Positions 37,104 to 48,616 are shown, numbered from the stretch's first letter. The stretch: DNA of 62,401 bases from Dimorphilus gyrociliatus (GCA_904063045.1 CAJFCJ010000014.1:1048217-1110617), one strand, 5' to 3'. Numbers and translations: made by a program. Notes: generated by a model not told the origin, from the letters alone.

Positions 37104-38749
37104 TGTTCATCAAATGGAGAATACGTTCGAGTTCTTTGTGATTTAACACATAATTTTCCATTATAACGTAATCATATTTAAGGAGTTTTAATGTTAGATT
37201 ACGCAGTCATTATGTTTTAAAAACAAATTAATCGTCGATCGTATTTGCCAACTCGTCGTTCAGAGAGTTGACCTTGACCCCCACCGGTTTCGTGTATTCA
37301 GAAACGAATCGTGAAAAACGTATACTATATTTTAAGATGTCAAATCTTCTTAAAGACCGGTCAATTTTTGGAGCGACATCTACACAACGTCAATTTATGA
37401 ATGTAAAAGCAAAGAAACATTTTGTCCCATCAATAATCTTTTTCTATTAAAAGAATTAGCAAATTGAATTTTAAATTAGTAAATTAAAAATGGATAAAAA
37501 TCAATTGTCCGCCATAGAAATAAAACATAAATCAAAGATAAACTACTTTTTTTAACGAATTTAAATTTCCATTGAAAGTCCCACCAGTTTGCCTTCGTTT
37601 GAACACTAACTATACTATTTAGAAAGATAGAAAAGCAGTAAATTTTGGGAAGAAAGGGAAGTTAGAACACAAAAAGATGTATATATATATATATTCTGTG
37701 CGAATATTTTCAAAAATAGAATCTTGTAGCAAAGATGCTTTAAAACAAATAATATTTCAGGTGTGGTACATTCAAAAAGTTCATATTCTAGTTCTCTTGT
37801 TTTAAATCTTGAACTTAACAATAAGAAACAATAAACTTTGAAATCGGTTGTTAATAGAATCAATTATATAGCTCTGAAATATTTTCTTCGATAAGTGTCT
37901 TATTTGAATTATGTTAGAGAAATATTGAATTTTTAATAGCTTTAATCTAAGTTTTTTGAAATAATTCCATACTTCAAACATAATTGCCTTATTTCAACGA
38001 CTAATGAAACTTTTCATTCCATTGACTATGTGAATAAAAGACGATAGGTTAGTAAAATATTGTCATAAAGCAAAAAAAAAAATGAGTATATATAGTATAG
38101 CGTATGTATGTGCAGTATAAATATATATTTCTCTTCGGCTTGTGATCACCACCCACTGTCCTCTAACGCCCCCTCACCTAATCATATTTCAATTTTGTCT
38201 TCTTCCTGTTTACAATTTCAATTGAAATTATTACAATATTTCTCTCTCAAAATATTTGCTGTAACATTTTGAAAAAAGAAATTGAATTGCTAAAAATAAA
38301 ATAAATACTCTTTCAAAAGGATTAGAAACTTTTGTAATAACCAAGTAAGACTGACTCAATAAAGATGAATTTGTCAAACAAAATTTATCAAATAAAAAAC
38401 GAAATTACTGACAGGAACATATTTTTTTTTTGGTTGTTTTGATTGCTTTTCTTATGTAAAAACAAAAAGAAAAGAAAAAAGATTACATTATTTAATATCC
38501 TAAAAATCAATAGGTAAAAGTTTTTTATCTTCCATTTTAAAAATATTCATATTTTCTTTCCTCATGGTAGAAAAACAATATTTCTTTTTTACGAATTGTC
38601 TTTGTCAATAAAATATTCGGAATGATTGAGGATAAAGTCACCACCATTAATTCCTTAGGCTATTTATATAACACAAACTTATATGTAATGAGTGTGAGAA
38701 CCCTAATCACGATCGTTTCTTGGCAAACAATCTACGTTTACCAGTAAAA
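37104..38749. other. Intergenic: TRIP11 promoter side
   Basis: This 1.65-kb stretch lies between the TRIP11 start and the stop of the SOCS gene upstream of it on the same strand. It is AT-rich and holds a TCAAGGTCA-type nuclear receptor element near the TRIP11 end. No coding exon is supported. Confidence 0.5.
37269..37277 (-). promoter_or_regulatory. TCAAGGTCA nuclear receptor half-site
   Basis: On the minus strand the nonamer TCAAGGTCA is the textbook extended half-site bound by monomeric receptors such as ERR and FTZ-F1. It lies about 170 bp upstream of the TRIP11 start codon. Binding is an inference; one chance match is possible in DNA of this length. Confidence 0.3.
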
Positions 38750-39634
38750 TTAAATTTTATCAACATATCGCACACATCTTGCAGCTTCGTCAATCCCTTC
38801 GAATTCTTTATCTAGTCTATGAACTTTCATCTTTTGTTTGTAGTGATAATATTTTAAATATTCCCGTAGTTTGGCTGGCAAAGGTAGATGTTGAATATCG
38901 ACATATTTCATGCAATTAACTATAGCGGCTCTTGCTAGATGACACAATGAAAAAGGATTTTGACGGAAAAGAGGAACGGTAAGCATCGGTTCGAAGAACA
39001 TGCAACACTCGGGATCTTTATAGTGTTCTACCAAACCGCATACCGTTTTTGATTGGTAGACTCCTGAATCTAATGAGTCGAAACTGAAATGATGATCAAA
39101 CTGTTCAATTCTTGCGTGAAGAGTTCGGCAATATCGTCTAAAAGAGACAGAAAATAGGAAATCTTCCTGAGCAGAGTCTCTTAGTAGAAAAGTACCCTCT
39201 GGCTTCGATAACAACTCTTTTTCCGCTTCATAACGGTCCATATCTCCCCAATAGTAAGGACAATTCGTAATATCCAACAAATCGGGAACTAGGCAGTGAA
39301 CATAATCAATTTGCGTATGAACTGGTCCATTTGTCTTCGAGTTAAATTCTACAACAATTGGAGTAACGTCAACTCTAAAGTGAGTCGTTACTAGACCTGT
39401 TAGAGAGTCATCTTCTGAATCATCAATTGATACTTCGAATTGCCGAATCATATGAGGTACTCCTCGAACAACAGTGGTAGTCGTACAGTTGGGATGCTTT
39501 AGTTTTTTGAAGATCTTTAATGAAAATTTCTCCGAGGATCGTTCAATAGATTCTGATCTCTGACATGTAGACTCTGAATTCGTTTTACGTGACCTTTTGG
39601 CGATCTTGAAAAATTTTGATTTCAGTGCACCCAT
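38750..39634 (-). CDS. socs5: Suppressor of cytokine signalling, SOCS4/5 type
   Basis: Adaptor that binds phosphotyrosine through SH2 and recruits an elongin BC-cullin 5 ubiquitin ligase through the SOCS box to damp cytokine or EGF receptor signalling. An intronless frame of 294 residues begins at the ATG of [10 protein letters not shown]; the open frame continues upstream to 39697 without an earlier ATG. The N-terminus is basic and Ser-rich. The core, from [22 protein letters not shown] (split here by residue 120) through the SH2 at about 127-225, is very close to vertebrate SOCS4/5, with the phosphotyrosine-binding [10 protein letters not shown] loop and FSVSFRRY. The SOCS box follows at about 235-278 ([12 protein letters not shown] ... 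[11 protein letters not shown]). It most likely represents the pre-duplication orthologue of SOCS4 and SOCS5. Confidence 0.93.
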   Translation of the reverse strand: MGALKSKFFKIAKRSRKTNSESTCQRSESIERSSEKFSLKIFKKLKHPNCTTTTVVRGVPHMIRQFEVSIDDSEDDSLTGLVTTHFRVDVTPIVVEFNSKTNGPVHTQIDYVHCLVPDLLDITNCPYYWGDMDRYEAEKELLSKPEGTFLLRDSAQEDFLFSVSFRRYCRTLHARIEQFDHHFSFDSLDSGVYQSKTVCGLVEHYKDPECCMFFEPMLTVPLFRQNPFSLCHLARAAIVNCMKYVDIQHLPLPAKLREYLKYYHYKQKMKVHRLDKEFEGIDEAARCVRYVDKI

Positions 39635-40090
39635 TACAGATCTTACGTTATCAGGCGAAAATTTTAAAATATATTTTAAAAGTAAATAGTTGATCAATCG
39701 GATAAATTCCTTCTAAAGCCGTATCATATCCTATTCATAGATTGGTATGGACGGTTATACTGATACGAACTTGATGTAATACTCGGTAGAAACTTGATTT
39801 TATTCTATTTATGACAAATGTATACAAAAATCTCGCAGTTTCTCGCGACCTTAGCTAAAATTAGGTCAAGGTCGCGCGCGTTTTATTCAAAATCCGTTTT
39901 AACAAATTCTGCATTTTTATAACACGTAAACGAAATATATTACAATCAATTACAATCAAAACAAGTAGTTTTTTTTAGACAGGAGATGCTGACACTTTTA
40001 ATCTTCTAATAAGTAGACGCTCACTCTTGTTATCAGCGAAATTTTGGATTCGATTTAAAGCCCAAATCTAAATGCGTTTGAATTTTCGAA
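39635..40090. other. Spacer between RTF1 stop and SOCS start
   Basis: This 456-bp spacer between two same-strand genes should contain the RTF1 3' end and the SOCS promoter. A 9-bp perfect inverted repeat (CGCGACCTT at 39844-39852, AAGGTCGCG at 39868-39876) surrounds a direct repeat AGGTCA-AGGTCG, a notable GC-rich island in AT-rich DNA. Confidence 0.5.
39844..39876. promoter_or_regulatory. 9-bp inverted repeat with AGGTCA direct repeat
   Basis: The arms CGCGACCTT and AAGGTCGCG are separated by 15 nt. The right arm overlaps AGGTCAAGGTCG (39863-39874), two nuclear-receptor half-sites with no spacer. It lies about 210 bp upstream of the SOCS start codon, so a promoter element is plausible. Confidence 0.35.
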
Positions 40091-42582
40091 CTAATTTTGC
40101 AGCTTGCTTGGATTTACTTTTAATGACTTACCGACATCAGGCAAGTCAATATCAATATTCACATTAAAATTGTGAGCATCGTATAGACTCATAGTTTCCT
40201 CAGACTGTAAATGATTTATTAAACATGAATACTCGAAAGAAAAATACCCAGCTGGTAATAGTTACCTTATTGTCTGCAGACGTTTTAGATACAGATGAAT
40301 TTGAATTTTTTAAACTCCCTGCGATGTCTTCAGTTGAAATAGGTTTAAAGGCATTCATATATCTCTGCTTAATCTGAGCCTTAATTTCTGGATTTTTTGA
40401 CTTGGTTACTAGAACTGTTGGTCGGCCTTTAGTTCTTGTGAACGGATCAGCCTTTGCATTCTTTTGTTCGGCTTTTTCTTGTTTTAGAGCGTCTTCGGCT
40501 CGTTTTAAATTATTTAATCTATTCTTTTTATTAATTTCTGACACTTTTTGTATAGAGCTGTTCCTTTTCTCATCAATTTCGTCCGCTTGTTGTTGCAGTT
40601 CACTAAGTTCGGCTTTAATCTGAAAAGTTCCAGAGAGTATATTAAAATATTCTTTTTTAAGATTACTGAGTTAACCTCTTCAACTCTCTTCATATTCTTC
40701 TCATTTTCTGCAACTTCTATCTCCTTTAATAAATGGGTTTTTTTCATAGCCATATTATGAGGTCGTTTCTTAAACCTCTCTTTCTCCTTAAGCATAACAT
40801 CAATATCTTTATCTTCCAGCTGATAATTCATAGCATTTTCGATATGTTTTATCTGTTTTCCAATAAATATATTATATTCATTAATAATAATTCAACATAT
40901 AGTCCTTTAATATGCAGTAATTTTATCTTTAGCTCACCTTCTTTTTCACATCTTCTTCTCTTGGCAAGTGCACAAAATTATCTTCCATTTGGCTCTTCCA
41001 CAACGCAAACTCTTCAGGTGTAAAATCTTGATTCGAAACGTACTCAAGTCTAAGTAAATTAGTTGTTAGACAAAATTCAAAATGACAACTTCACTTAACA
41101 TTTAATAATGTACCTGTAAACTCTTTCGGCATTCACATTTTTAAGCTTTAAGCCTTTATTTGTGCGTGTAGAACCTAAATTATATACATGATTTGTTTCA
41201 ACAACATCCTTAATTTCAGCCACGCGATAGGCTGGCTTTCCATTTGGACTATTACCAATTCCTATTTGAATAAATTTAACTATTATTCACAAAAGCATTT
41301 TACTTTGTAAAATTCTACTTTACCTATTCGAACAAAGCATCCTATTACAGTTTCTTTGAAAAACGGCATATGACACCATTTTTCTAAAAAAATCCTACTT
41401 AATTTTATTCTTGACAGTTCCTCGTTACTTTCTACAAATCTGTTTTCACTATTTGTCGTATTAAAAATAATTGTTTCTTTCAATCTGAAAAGAAATTACT
41501 TACTTATTTATGATCTCGCGAGCTTTCTGGCCCTCACTCTCACTCTCTGAAGACACGGATGATGAAGAGTAAGAAGGAGCTCTAACTGCTGTCCTTTCCC
41601 TCAGTTTATTACTATGAGATTGTCTGGATTTTTCTTCGAAAGAGTCATCGCTATCAGAATCATATACATCTTTGACACTTAGTCTATCTGCTTTCTTCTT
41701 TTTTTCAGCTTCTAAATTTTAGGAAAACAGACAATTTTTATTAGAAAATATATACTGAATTTCGTTACACTAACCTTTCTCCATGACTTTTAGTCTTGAA
41801 GCCTTTAATTCATCAAATATGGAGAATTTATTATTTTTTTTCTGTTCCATAGCTTTACAGAGTAAAAATTTAGTATAAAGTTTCTCTTCATTAAAAAATA
41901 ATTACCCATTTGTCTTTCATTCTGAAATTTTTCTTTACTTTTTGCTGCCTTTGAAGATTTTTTATTTCCGCTAGATTTGGATGGAGCTGAACCTTTACCA
42001 CCCTTTTCCTTTTTTGGCTTTTTTGCCTTCTTTAGTTTTAACTTTATTTCATGTTGTATTCTTAGCCTTTCACGCTCTTGCATTCGACGATAAATTTCTG
42101 CTTCACGTTGTCTCTGATTTAGTGATTCCAAAAATTTTTTGTCAGCTTCATCTCCAACGCATCCTTCGTCATAACCGTCATCAAAATTACTTTCAATGTC
42201 GGACGAAGAACTACTTAATTCCCCTTTAATTGAATATGAACTTAGAATACGGTTATGAAAAAAACTTGTACTCTTACCTTCTTCCGGTTCAGAAATTCTG
42301 GTAGTTTCAGCTACTTTTTTCTTCTTTTTTGGACACTGCATGAATAAAAACTATTAATAGATATTTTAATATACTTATGCAATAGCCTACAAAAAATAAC
42401 GAAAAAATTAAGTAAATGCTTAAAGCAATTTGATCTTTCCGAAGAATCTGATCATTCAACAGAAACAGCAAAACCATTGCAATTTTCTTTCATATTGCCA
42501 AAATCACCTCATCGGCGGTACTCCATGAAGAGTCATCGTCGCTATCGCCTACATCACCGTCTTTATTTCTTCTCTTCGACAT
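40091..42582 (-). CDS. rtf1: RTF1, Paf1 complex subunit
   Basis: Nuclear elongation factor that ties the Paf1 complex to SPT5 and promotes H2B ubiquitylation. Eleven exons, 600 residues: 42508..42582, 42278..42335, 41906..42223, 41775..41852, 41504..41711, 41324..41484, 41114..41261, 40938..41049, 40676..40852, 40266..40619, 40091..40204. An acidic Ser-rich N-terminus ([11 protein letters not shown]) precedes the conserved DDGYDEG and [10 protein letters not shown] helix, which corresponds to the histone-modification region. The Plus3 domain at about 255-365 reads [15 protein letters not shown]...[20 protein letters not shown] and [11 protein letters not shown]. Exon 10 encodes [10 protein letters not shown], the counterpart of human DPFTRRQCKP. 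The human C-terminal YKKRRGLI is not found; the frame ends SKLQN after running through a donor-like GTAAGTC. Intron 2 (42224..42277, 54 nt) has no in-frame stop, but homology supports its removal. Confidence 0.95.
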
Positions 42583-42989
42583 ATTTTCACTGCATTTTCT
42601 CAATCTTCAGTGGATTGTTCAAGTTGACTTTGCAGGTGTCGCTGCAAGACGACTTCCGCTTGACACTTCCTGTTTGTAGTGAAAAACAACAAATGTTAAT
42701 ATGTAATTTCTTGTTTTGCAACCATACGACTTTAAATAATTTTATAATTATTTCATAAGTATGCAAACACTGTAAAGCACAATATTTTGTTTGAGACATT
42801 ATATTTTTAGGTTTTCAAAATGTCCGCTCCGTGTAAATAACCTACTTCGGTTATAGGGACATTCTATAGTTCCTGGTCTTACAACAACAATCACAACCTT
42901 GACCCTTATTACCAGTGATTCATACAATTTATCAATATAAAAAATTTTGCGTTCCAGAGTGGAGATTTTACAAGTATTCTTATGGGATA
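42583..42989. promoter_or_regulatory. Bidirectional promoter RTF1 / ZFYVE1
   Basis: The start codons of RTF1 (minus) and ZFYVE1 (plus) are only 407 bp apart and point away from each other, so the two promoters must share this spacer. No TATA box is evident. An in-frame ATG at 42915 could extend ZFYVE1 by 25 residues. Confidence 0.6.
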
Positions 42990-45865
42990 ATGTCCACAAG
43001 ACAAAAATCGAATATTCAGCGCAAAACAAGATCTTCAATCAAATTCTGTGGAGAGAAATTGGACTGCAGAATCGAGAACGCGACAGCTGATTATTTTTGT
43101 TCTAATTGCAATACCTTCCAGTGTAAACAATGCACAAAATTTCTTCACAAAGATGAAACTAAAGCTTTTCATGACCGTAACCCTGCTCCCCTTCCCCAAC
43201 AACATGAATTATGTCAAAATGGTTGCGATGATCGAAACTACGCTGACGTAACTTGCGAAATCTGTAAGAAAAATTTCTGTTTCGCTTGTTTTAAACAACT
43301 GCATAGCACTAATTCAACAAAGAAGCATAAGACGAAAACATTTACCCCAACTGATTTATTATTATCACCCGAGGAACAGCGTATCAAGCCCAGATGCGAC
43401 GATGAAAAAAATATCTTAGATGACCCCTATTTTTCTTTGTCCTCTCCCGAACCTTTCGAGCAAGCCATAATGGAATTACCCGACATTGCCAATACTATGA
43501 AAGCAAATATGAATCTTGTGTCATATGACACATCTTCAACCCCGAAACGGACATTCTCTGTTGATGACGATACCGTTGATTTTCAAGACTCTATTAAGAG
43601 CTTCATGTTAATCGACAATAATGAAAAGCTTCTGGTGAAGAATACCGAGGAATTTTGTAAACATTTAGGTTGTGAGGAGGAGAATCAGTTTAAAGTAATA
43701 TAAAACATTTTTTTTTACAATGATAATTTAATACCTTTTATCTGTATAGGTTGTTTCTATATTTGGTAACACGGGCGACGGGAAAAGCTACACATTAAAC
43801 CATACTTTTTGTGGCGGAAGAGAAGTATTTCAAACAAGCTCCAATCCAGATTCGTGTACCATTGGGGTCTGGGCAGCATATGACCCACTGAACGGCGCTC
43901 TGTTGATTGATACTGAAGGCCTACTTGGTATCTCTGAAAACTCCAATCAAAGAACTCGTTTACTCCTTAAAGTTCTGGCCATCTCAGATGTTATTATCTA
44001 TCGGACAAGAGCCGAACGTTTGCATACTGATCTCTTTAAGTTCCTGGCTGATGCTAGTTCCGCCTATGAGAAACATTTCAGCGAGGAATTGAAAGCCCTC
44101 CAAAGGCGCTGCAGCTTAGAAGATATGGAAATTTCTAATTTGGGACCGGCTGTCATTATATTTCATGAAACTCGCGACACAGATGTAATAGGAAAAAGTA
44201 AATAAGCAATACAAATACATACAAAAGACATTTATTAACAATTGTTAATTATTACTGCCTTTATTTCCAGGTTCAATGGCATGTAACACTTCATCTTCAA
44301 TAATAAAAAAACGCTTCGCAAAGTTAGATTTAAGAGTTGATGCTTTTCGGGCAATTGACTATGTTGGAACTAGGACGATAACTCCTCCCACTGAATTCCA
44401 ATGTAAGAGATTATCTAGAACATAATCCTTAATATAATTGTAATTTTACGGCTTATAAGATTAACTTTGAACGCTTTTAAATAGTTCTTCGTCACGCTGT
44501 TATAACGAGATTGAAAGACGATTCAGTAAGGTCAAAACGACGACCTGCAGTCATACTACAAGCTCTGAAGGTGACAAGAAACTTATATAATTATTTTCTT
44601 TAAACACTATTATTTACAGACGTTGAATGAGAAATTTAGCGGAAAGATTGAAAAACTACTGCCAAGTTCCTTCCCTGACGAATATTTTACTTGTACCGCA
44701 ACATGCCTTTCATGCAATTTCCGTTGTACTCAGACCGTTAATCACTCGAACATTCCACATTCATGTAATAAGAGATGCATCTTTCAGTCCCAATTCGATA
44801 ATAAAATGTTCTACTGCAAACACTGCTACGACTGCGGAGATAATCGTTTGGTGGTACCTAAAACTTCTGGTTCACAGGATAGTTCGTGGGTTGGTTTGGC
44901 TAAATTTGCTTGGTCCGGTTATGTTTTGGAGTGTAATAAGTGTGGGGTAATTTATCGCTCGAGGCAATTCTGGTACGGTAATGAAGATCCTGACAAATCG
45001 GCAGTTCGAACTGTTATACAACATGTATGGCCTGACGGCAATAGAATACTCGGTTCGTCGCATAATGCTGCCCAAAAGCTATTAGACGGTCTAAGCTACG
45101 TGTCGGAAGGAATTGCTAACTTATCAGCTAAGCCAGCTAAAGCAGTGTCCAACCTCGTTAATGACCAAATAGCTCCTGCATATTGGATACCAAATTCAAA
45201 AATAAAGTCCTGTTCAAACTGTGGAGTAATTTTTGGTGGTAGGGAAAGCATACACCATTGTAGAGCTTGTGGTAAAGGATTCTGCGACGATTGTTCCTCT
45301 TACAGACGAGCTGTACCAGAGCGTGGATGGGGCCAAGAACCTGTTAGGGTTTGTAAAGACTGCAGCTCTCCTGACTCAAAGAAATTAGGTACGTTCAATC
45401 AAGATGAAAAACAATCGTTCGGAGCAACTGACCACCCTTACGTTTTCTCCGTAGCATCAACTGTCGATCCGCGAGATGTGAGGGCCAGGAAACTTGGAGA
45501 GGCTATTTCTTCTACCTTAGGAGTAGTCGCTTCAGCAATGGAGTATCCAAAGGGTAAGTAGTTTTTAAGCATAACGTATTTCACAAGGCTATTGACTAAA
45601 TACCATTTCTCTAACAGATGTCGTTAAAGATTCTGCGAGACCTTCTTATTGGACTCCCGATGCCGACTGCAAAGGTTGCATCATTTGCAATAATATTTTT
45701 AATTTGAAGAATCCTATTCATCATTGCCGTTCATGCGGTGAAGGAGTCTGCGAAAATTGTTCGAAAGATAGATTGCCTGTTCCAGAAAGAGGATGGGATA
45801 GTCCCGTAAGAGTGTGCACAAGATGTGCTTGTACTATTGCAAATTCCGACTGTGATGGCTTGTAA
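42990..45865 (+). CDS. zfyve1: ZFYVE1 / DFCP1, double FYVE protein
   Basis: PI3P-binding ER/Golgi protein marking omegasomes and linked to autophagosome formation and lipid droplets. Six exons, 850 residues: 42990..43694, 43750..44197, 44271..44402, 44485..44570, 44620..45553 and 45618..45865 (human ZFYVE1 is 777). The N-terminus has two Cys-rich, B-box-like segments (CSNCNTFQCKQC, CEICKKNFCFACF). A guanylate-binding-protein-like NTPase region begins VVSIFGNTGDGKSYTLNHTF, with its P-loop at about 241-248, and continues with LIDTEGLLG and the GPAVIIFHET segment. FPDEYFTC and MGLAKYAWSGY-like segments also match human. Two FYVE domains follow at about 650-715 and 785-840. Both have HHCRxCG and the RAVPERGW or RLPVPERGW basic patch. 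The ATG at 42990 was chosen over 42915 because it gives a start comparable with human. Confidence 0.96.
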
Positions 45866-46339
45866 CAATTTTCGCCTGATTCCGTTAATAAAGAGTACAA
45901 AGAAAAAGTTACAAAAAAAATATTCATCTATTAAATTTGTAAAACTGCTTTTCTCAGGTGCAGTCATTTACATTTTCTTTAAAGAAGCTATTTCTTTGAC
46001 GGAGAAAGCGTATCATATTTTACTGGACTGTCCTTACCAATCGGGTAAACTATTGTTTGTTCCCTAAGGTATTACAATCTTATATGTTCTTATCTAAATT
46101 AAATCATTATACAGTTGTTCCTACATATATACATATATACAGTATTTTAAGTATATATATAAGCCTAAATTAACATATATATATTTATATATACACTTAA
46201 TCTATATACAGTATATATATATAAAAATTTATCTTTTTAGCTCTACTATCTAGTAAACAGTTATTGAGTAGTGATGAATACAATTCCAAATTCAATTTTG
46301 TCTTTGTTCAGTGTTTATTTAGGTCAATTATGAATAGAA
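45866..46339. other. Convergent 3' flanks, AT-rich
   Basis: This 474-bp stretch separates the ZFYVE1 stop (plus) and the stop of the anchored orphan (minus). It has several TA tracts containing the word TATACAGTATA (46130-46148 and 46204-46220). The weak open frame just after the ZFYVE1 stop is not homologous to anything I know. Confidence 0.5.
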
Positions 46340-47128
46340 CTAATATTTAAATATCATAGGCTTTTCCGGTATTGACTGGGTCGGTTTTGACTTAAAAAGT
46401 AATTTGTATAAACGAATCAAATTACCGATTAAACAAGCATAAAAAAGGGCTAATAATAACGGTATATGACAAATTAAGAGCAAGTATAATCTAGAACAGA
46501 TAGTTAAGCACTCCTCTTTAAATATTGATGATTTAGATGGAGGCTTTTCAAATATACTCCTATGAAGATTATTATCGATAAGATTAATACTAAGCGAGGG
46601 TCTGAAAGCAAACATTGAAGCGGCTATTGAACGTGGAGATCCACTGCGGTGCCTCTTTACAGTCAAACGGTTTTCCTTCTTGGGACGTTTCAATTCAGCA
46701 ATGCTTACTTTATACTTCATGCGGTCGCTAACCGTATTGGGATTTTTACGTATAAGAGAATCCAACTCTATTTGTACCAAGTTGGTAGGGATTAATTCAA
46801 AACCCCTCTTTGGACTCTTCCCTCTAAAGTAGACTATATGTATAGTGGCTAGGGAACTTCTTTTAGATAGATTTTGTTTCGCCGCATCTAAAAATTGAAG
46901 AATTGTCACACCAACAACGTTGTCATATAAGGTATTATAAACATGAAGTAGAGCCCTCTCCAAAATAATTGAATGAATTCTAAAAGACGACGAGTTAATA
47001 TTTAACTGTTCAGGACCAAACGTACAATCTATTATTATAATACATAAAGCATAACTTATCGATGTTTGAAAATTATTAGATTTAATCTGTTTCGATTCGT
47101 GAGAATTTATTTGTTCTTGCTTATTCAT
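46340..47128 (-). CDS. Orphan protein with C-terminal membrane segment
   Basis: Not recognised. An intronless frame of 262 codons starts at an ATG 77 bp after the stop of the CGRRF1-like gene on the same strand. The N-terminal half looks folded, with alternating hydrophobic strands and helices (YALCIIIIDCTFGPEQL, IILERALLHVYNTLYD, LATIHIVYFRG). The middle is basic and Ser/Pro-rich (RPKKENRLTVKRHRSGSP). A long hydrophobic stretch at about 208-240 (LYLLLICHIPLLLALFYACL) would anchor it in a membrane, leaving about 22 residues after it. Tight head-to-tail spacing suggests either a very compact promoter, or a shared transcript with the upstream gene resolved by trans-splicing. Coding status rests on length and composition only. 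Confidence 0.55.
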   Translation of the reverse strand: MNKQEQINSHESKQIKSNNFQTSISYALCIIIIDCTFGPEQLNINSSSFRIHSIILERALLHVYNTLYDNVVGVTILQFLDAAKQNLSKRSSLATIHIVYFRGKSPKRGFELIPTNLVQIELDSLIRKNPNTVSDRMKYKVSIAELKRPKKENRLTVKRHRSGSPRSIAASMFAFRPSLSINLIDNNLHRSIFEKPPSKSSIFKEECLTICSRLYLLLICHIPLLLALFYACLIGNLIRLYKLLFKSKPTQSIPEKPMIFKY

Positions 47129-47200
47129 AAAGATCTCAGGATTTAAGTTATTACAATTGTTATGTAGATGATGTAAGATATTATTTTTAATAATATCAAA

Positions 47201-47208
47201 TGACGTCA
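47201..47208. promoter_or_regulatory. Perfect cAMP response element TGACGTCA
   Basis: The palindromic CRE TGACGTCA overlaps the TGA stop of the CGRRF1-like gene and lies about 75 bp upstream of the next start codon on the same strand. This position fits a core-proximal element of the downstream orphan gene. Function is inferred. Confidence 0.35.
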
Positions 47209-48130
47209 GTCAAGCCTTAAAATGGAGGAAATAGGACTATTACACATAGGACATTTATCAACTCGTACACAACAATATGAACACAAGCAGGCATGTCTGC
47301 AAGGAAGTATGGCTCTGGAAATGGTTACATCCATACAAACACTGCACTCTCCCAGCGAACCATACAAAATTCTCGCCTCATTCACTATTTCTTTATTATT
47401 CATCACGTAATGCCTCGGTGAACTGCCCTCTTTCAACGACAGCAACTGCTTCGTTATCTGCCAACAATGTTACGCAATATTCATGTATATATCTGTTCGA
47501 ACAAGTATTTGTACTAATTTACCGAAATTTCACTTTGATCATTAATTTGATTATCTGAACTTGAATCTTGATCTATCGACTCATTATAAGGTCTACTTTC
47601 TTCTGTATTGTTGCTAGAGACAATAAACAGCAGGTGTAATTGATTCTTTTCAACTTTAAAGGAGAGTGAACTACAACCAGCTTCCACTGTTTTTTTTTCG
47701 AAGCATTTCGCTTCTAATCGACTAGTATGCAATTTTAATAATTCTATAGTATCCTCAGATCCCAGAAAGCTATATACAGTGCATTCTTTATGAGCGTCAA
47801 TTTCAATTGTTTGGGGATTATTTTCAGAACGACCTATGCTAATGTTAGAAATTACTCTTAAACTTATAGGATTATAGACACGAGTATAGTTTCTTTCCTC
47901 TAAAAGTACATTGATATTTGGCTTAATATTTTGCCGTGTAGGTCTCAATGAGCTGAAAATATTTGCAAAATAAATTAATTATCGCTCCGAAAATGTAGTG
48001 ACGTTGAATACCTTTGATATATGTCATAAAATACTTTGAAAAAAATAACTAATAGGCTGATCAAGAATATAAAGCTAAGAATAAGAGTAATTATTCTTGA
48101 GCTTTCGCCCAATGCAAAGTTGTCATTCAT
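47206..48130 (-). CDS. cgrrf1: CGRRF1-like RING finger protein
   Basis: Probable membrane-bound RING-type E3 ubiquitin ligase. Three exons, 266 residues: 48012..48130, 47523..47952 and 47206..47457, joined through consensus sites. An N-terminal transmembrane helix (IITLILSFIFLISLLVIFF) is followed by a region resembling human CGRRF1: YNPISLRVIS corresponds to the KNPFGLEIT motif, and a beta-rich domain follows. A C3HC4 RING closes the protein (CSVC, ILPCRHACLCSYC, CPMC), with the LPCRH-CLC spacing shared by CGRRF1 and IAP/LRSAM-type RINGs. Human CGRRF1 is 332 residues. The RING is certain; the CGRRF1 name rests on the N-terminal anchor, the NP motif and the RING, so it is probable rather than proven. 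It is divergent from TOGARAM1 across about 490 bp. Confidence 0.8.
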
Positions 48131-48616
48131 AAAGGTATGTTATTAATAGTAACTAGTTTAAAAGCGAAACAACAAAATACTCATGGTACCAGTTTTCTTA
48201 CACTAGCCTGGTATTAAGACATTCATAAATGGCAAATAACAACTCATCAATTGATATTAAATGCTCGAATAATCTTTTTCGCAACAATTTATGTTATTTT
48301 TCAGAATTTATACATATATAATCGCATAGGTCAGCTGAAAAAAAGCAAAACACCGTACATTATTTAGGACCAGTGTACTTCCGGTTACGTATAGGGTCAA
48401 TATCGATTGCTTAGCAACATAGCAACTTATGCAAGATGGCGGAATTCTGATCAGCCGCAGAAAAACAACAAATAGTCGATGACAGTTTCTAGCGGATGAC
48501 AGTCGAATTTAATAAAAATAGATTAAGGCTCTCTCACTGGAAATGCGTCTTTGGAATATCTTATGAATGGAACATTACTGTGTCAGATTGTGGACTCTCG
48601 AATTCAGTGACATTTA
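48131..48616. promoter_or_regulatory. Bidirectional promoter CGRRF1-like / TOGARAM1
   Basis: This 486-bp spacer lies between divergent start codons. It contains a short upstream frame on the plus strand in good initiation context (AAGATGGCGG at 48431, ending after four codons) that could act as a uORF for TOGARAM1. Confidence 0.5.

Noticed and set aside
37268-37450. 60-codon plus-strand frame upstream of TRIP11
   Set aside because: It is short, without homology or splice support, and sits in promoter sequence.
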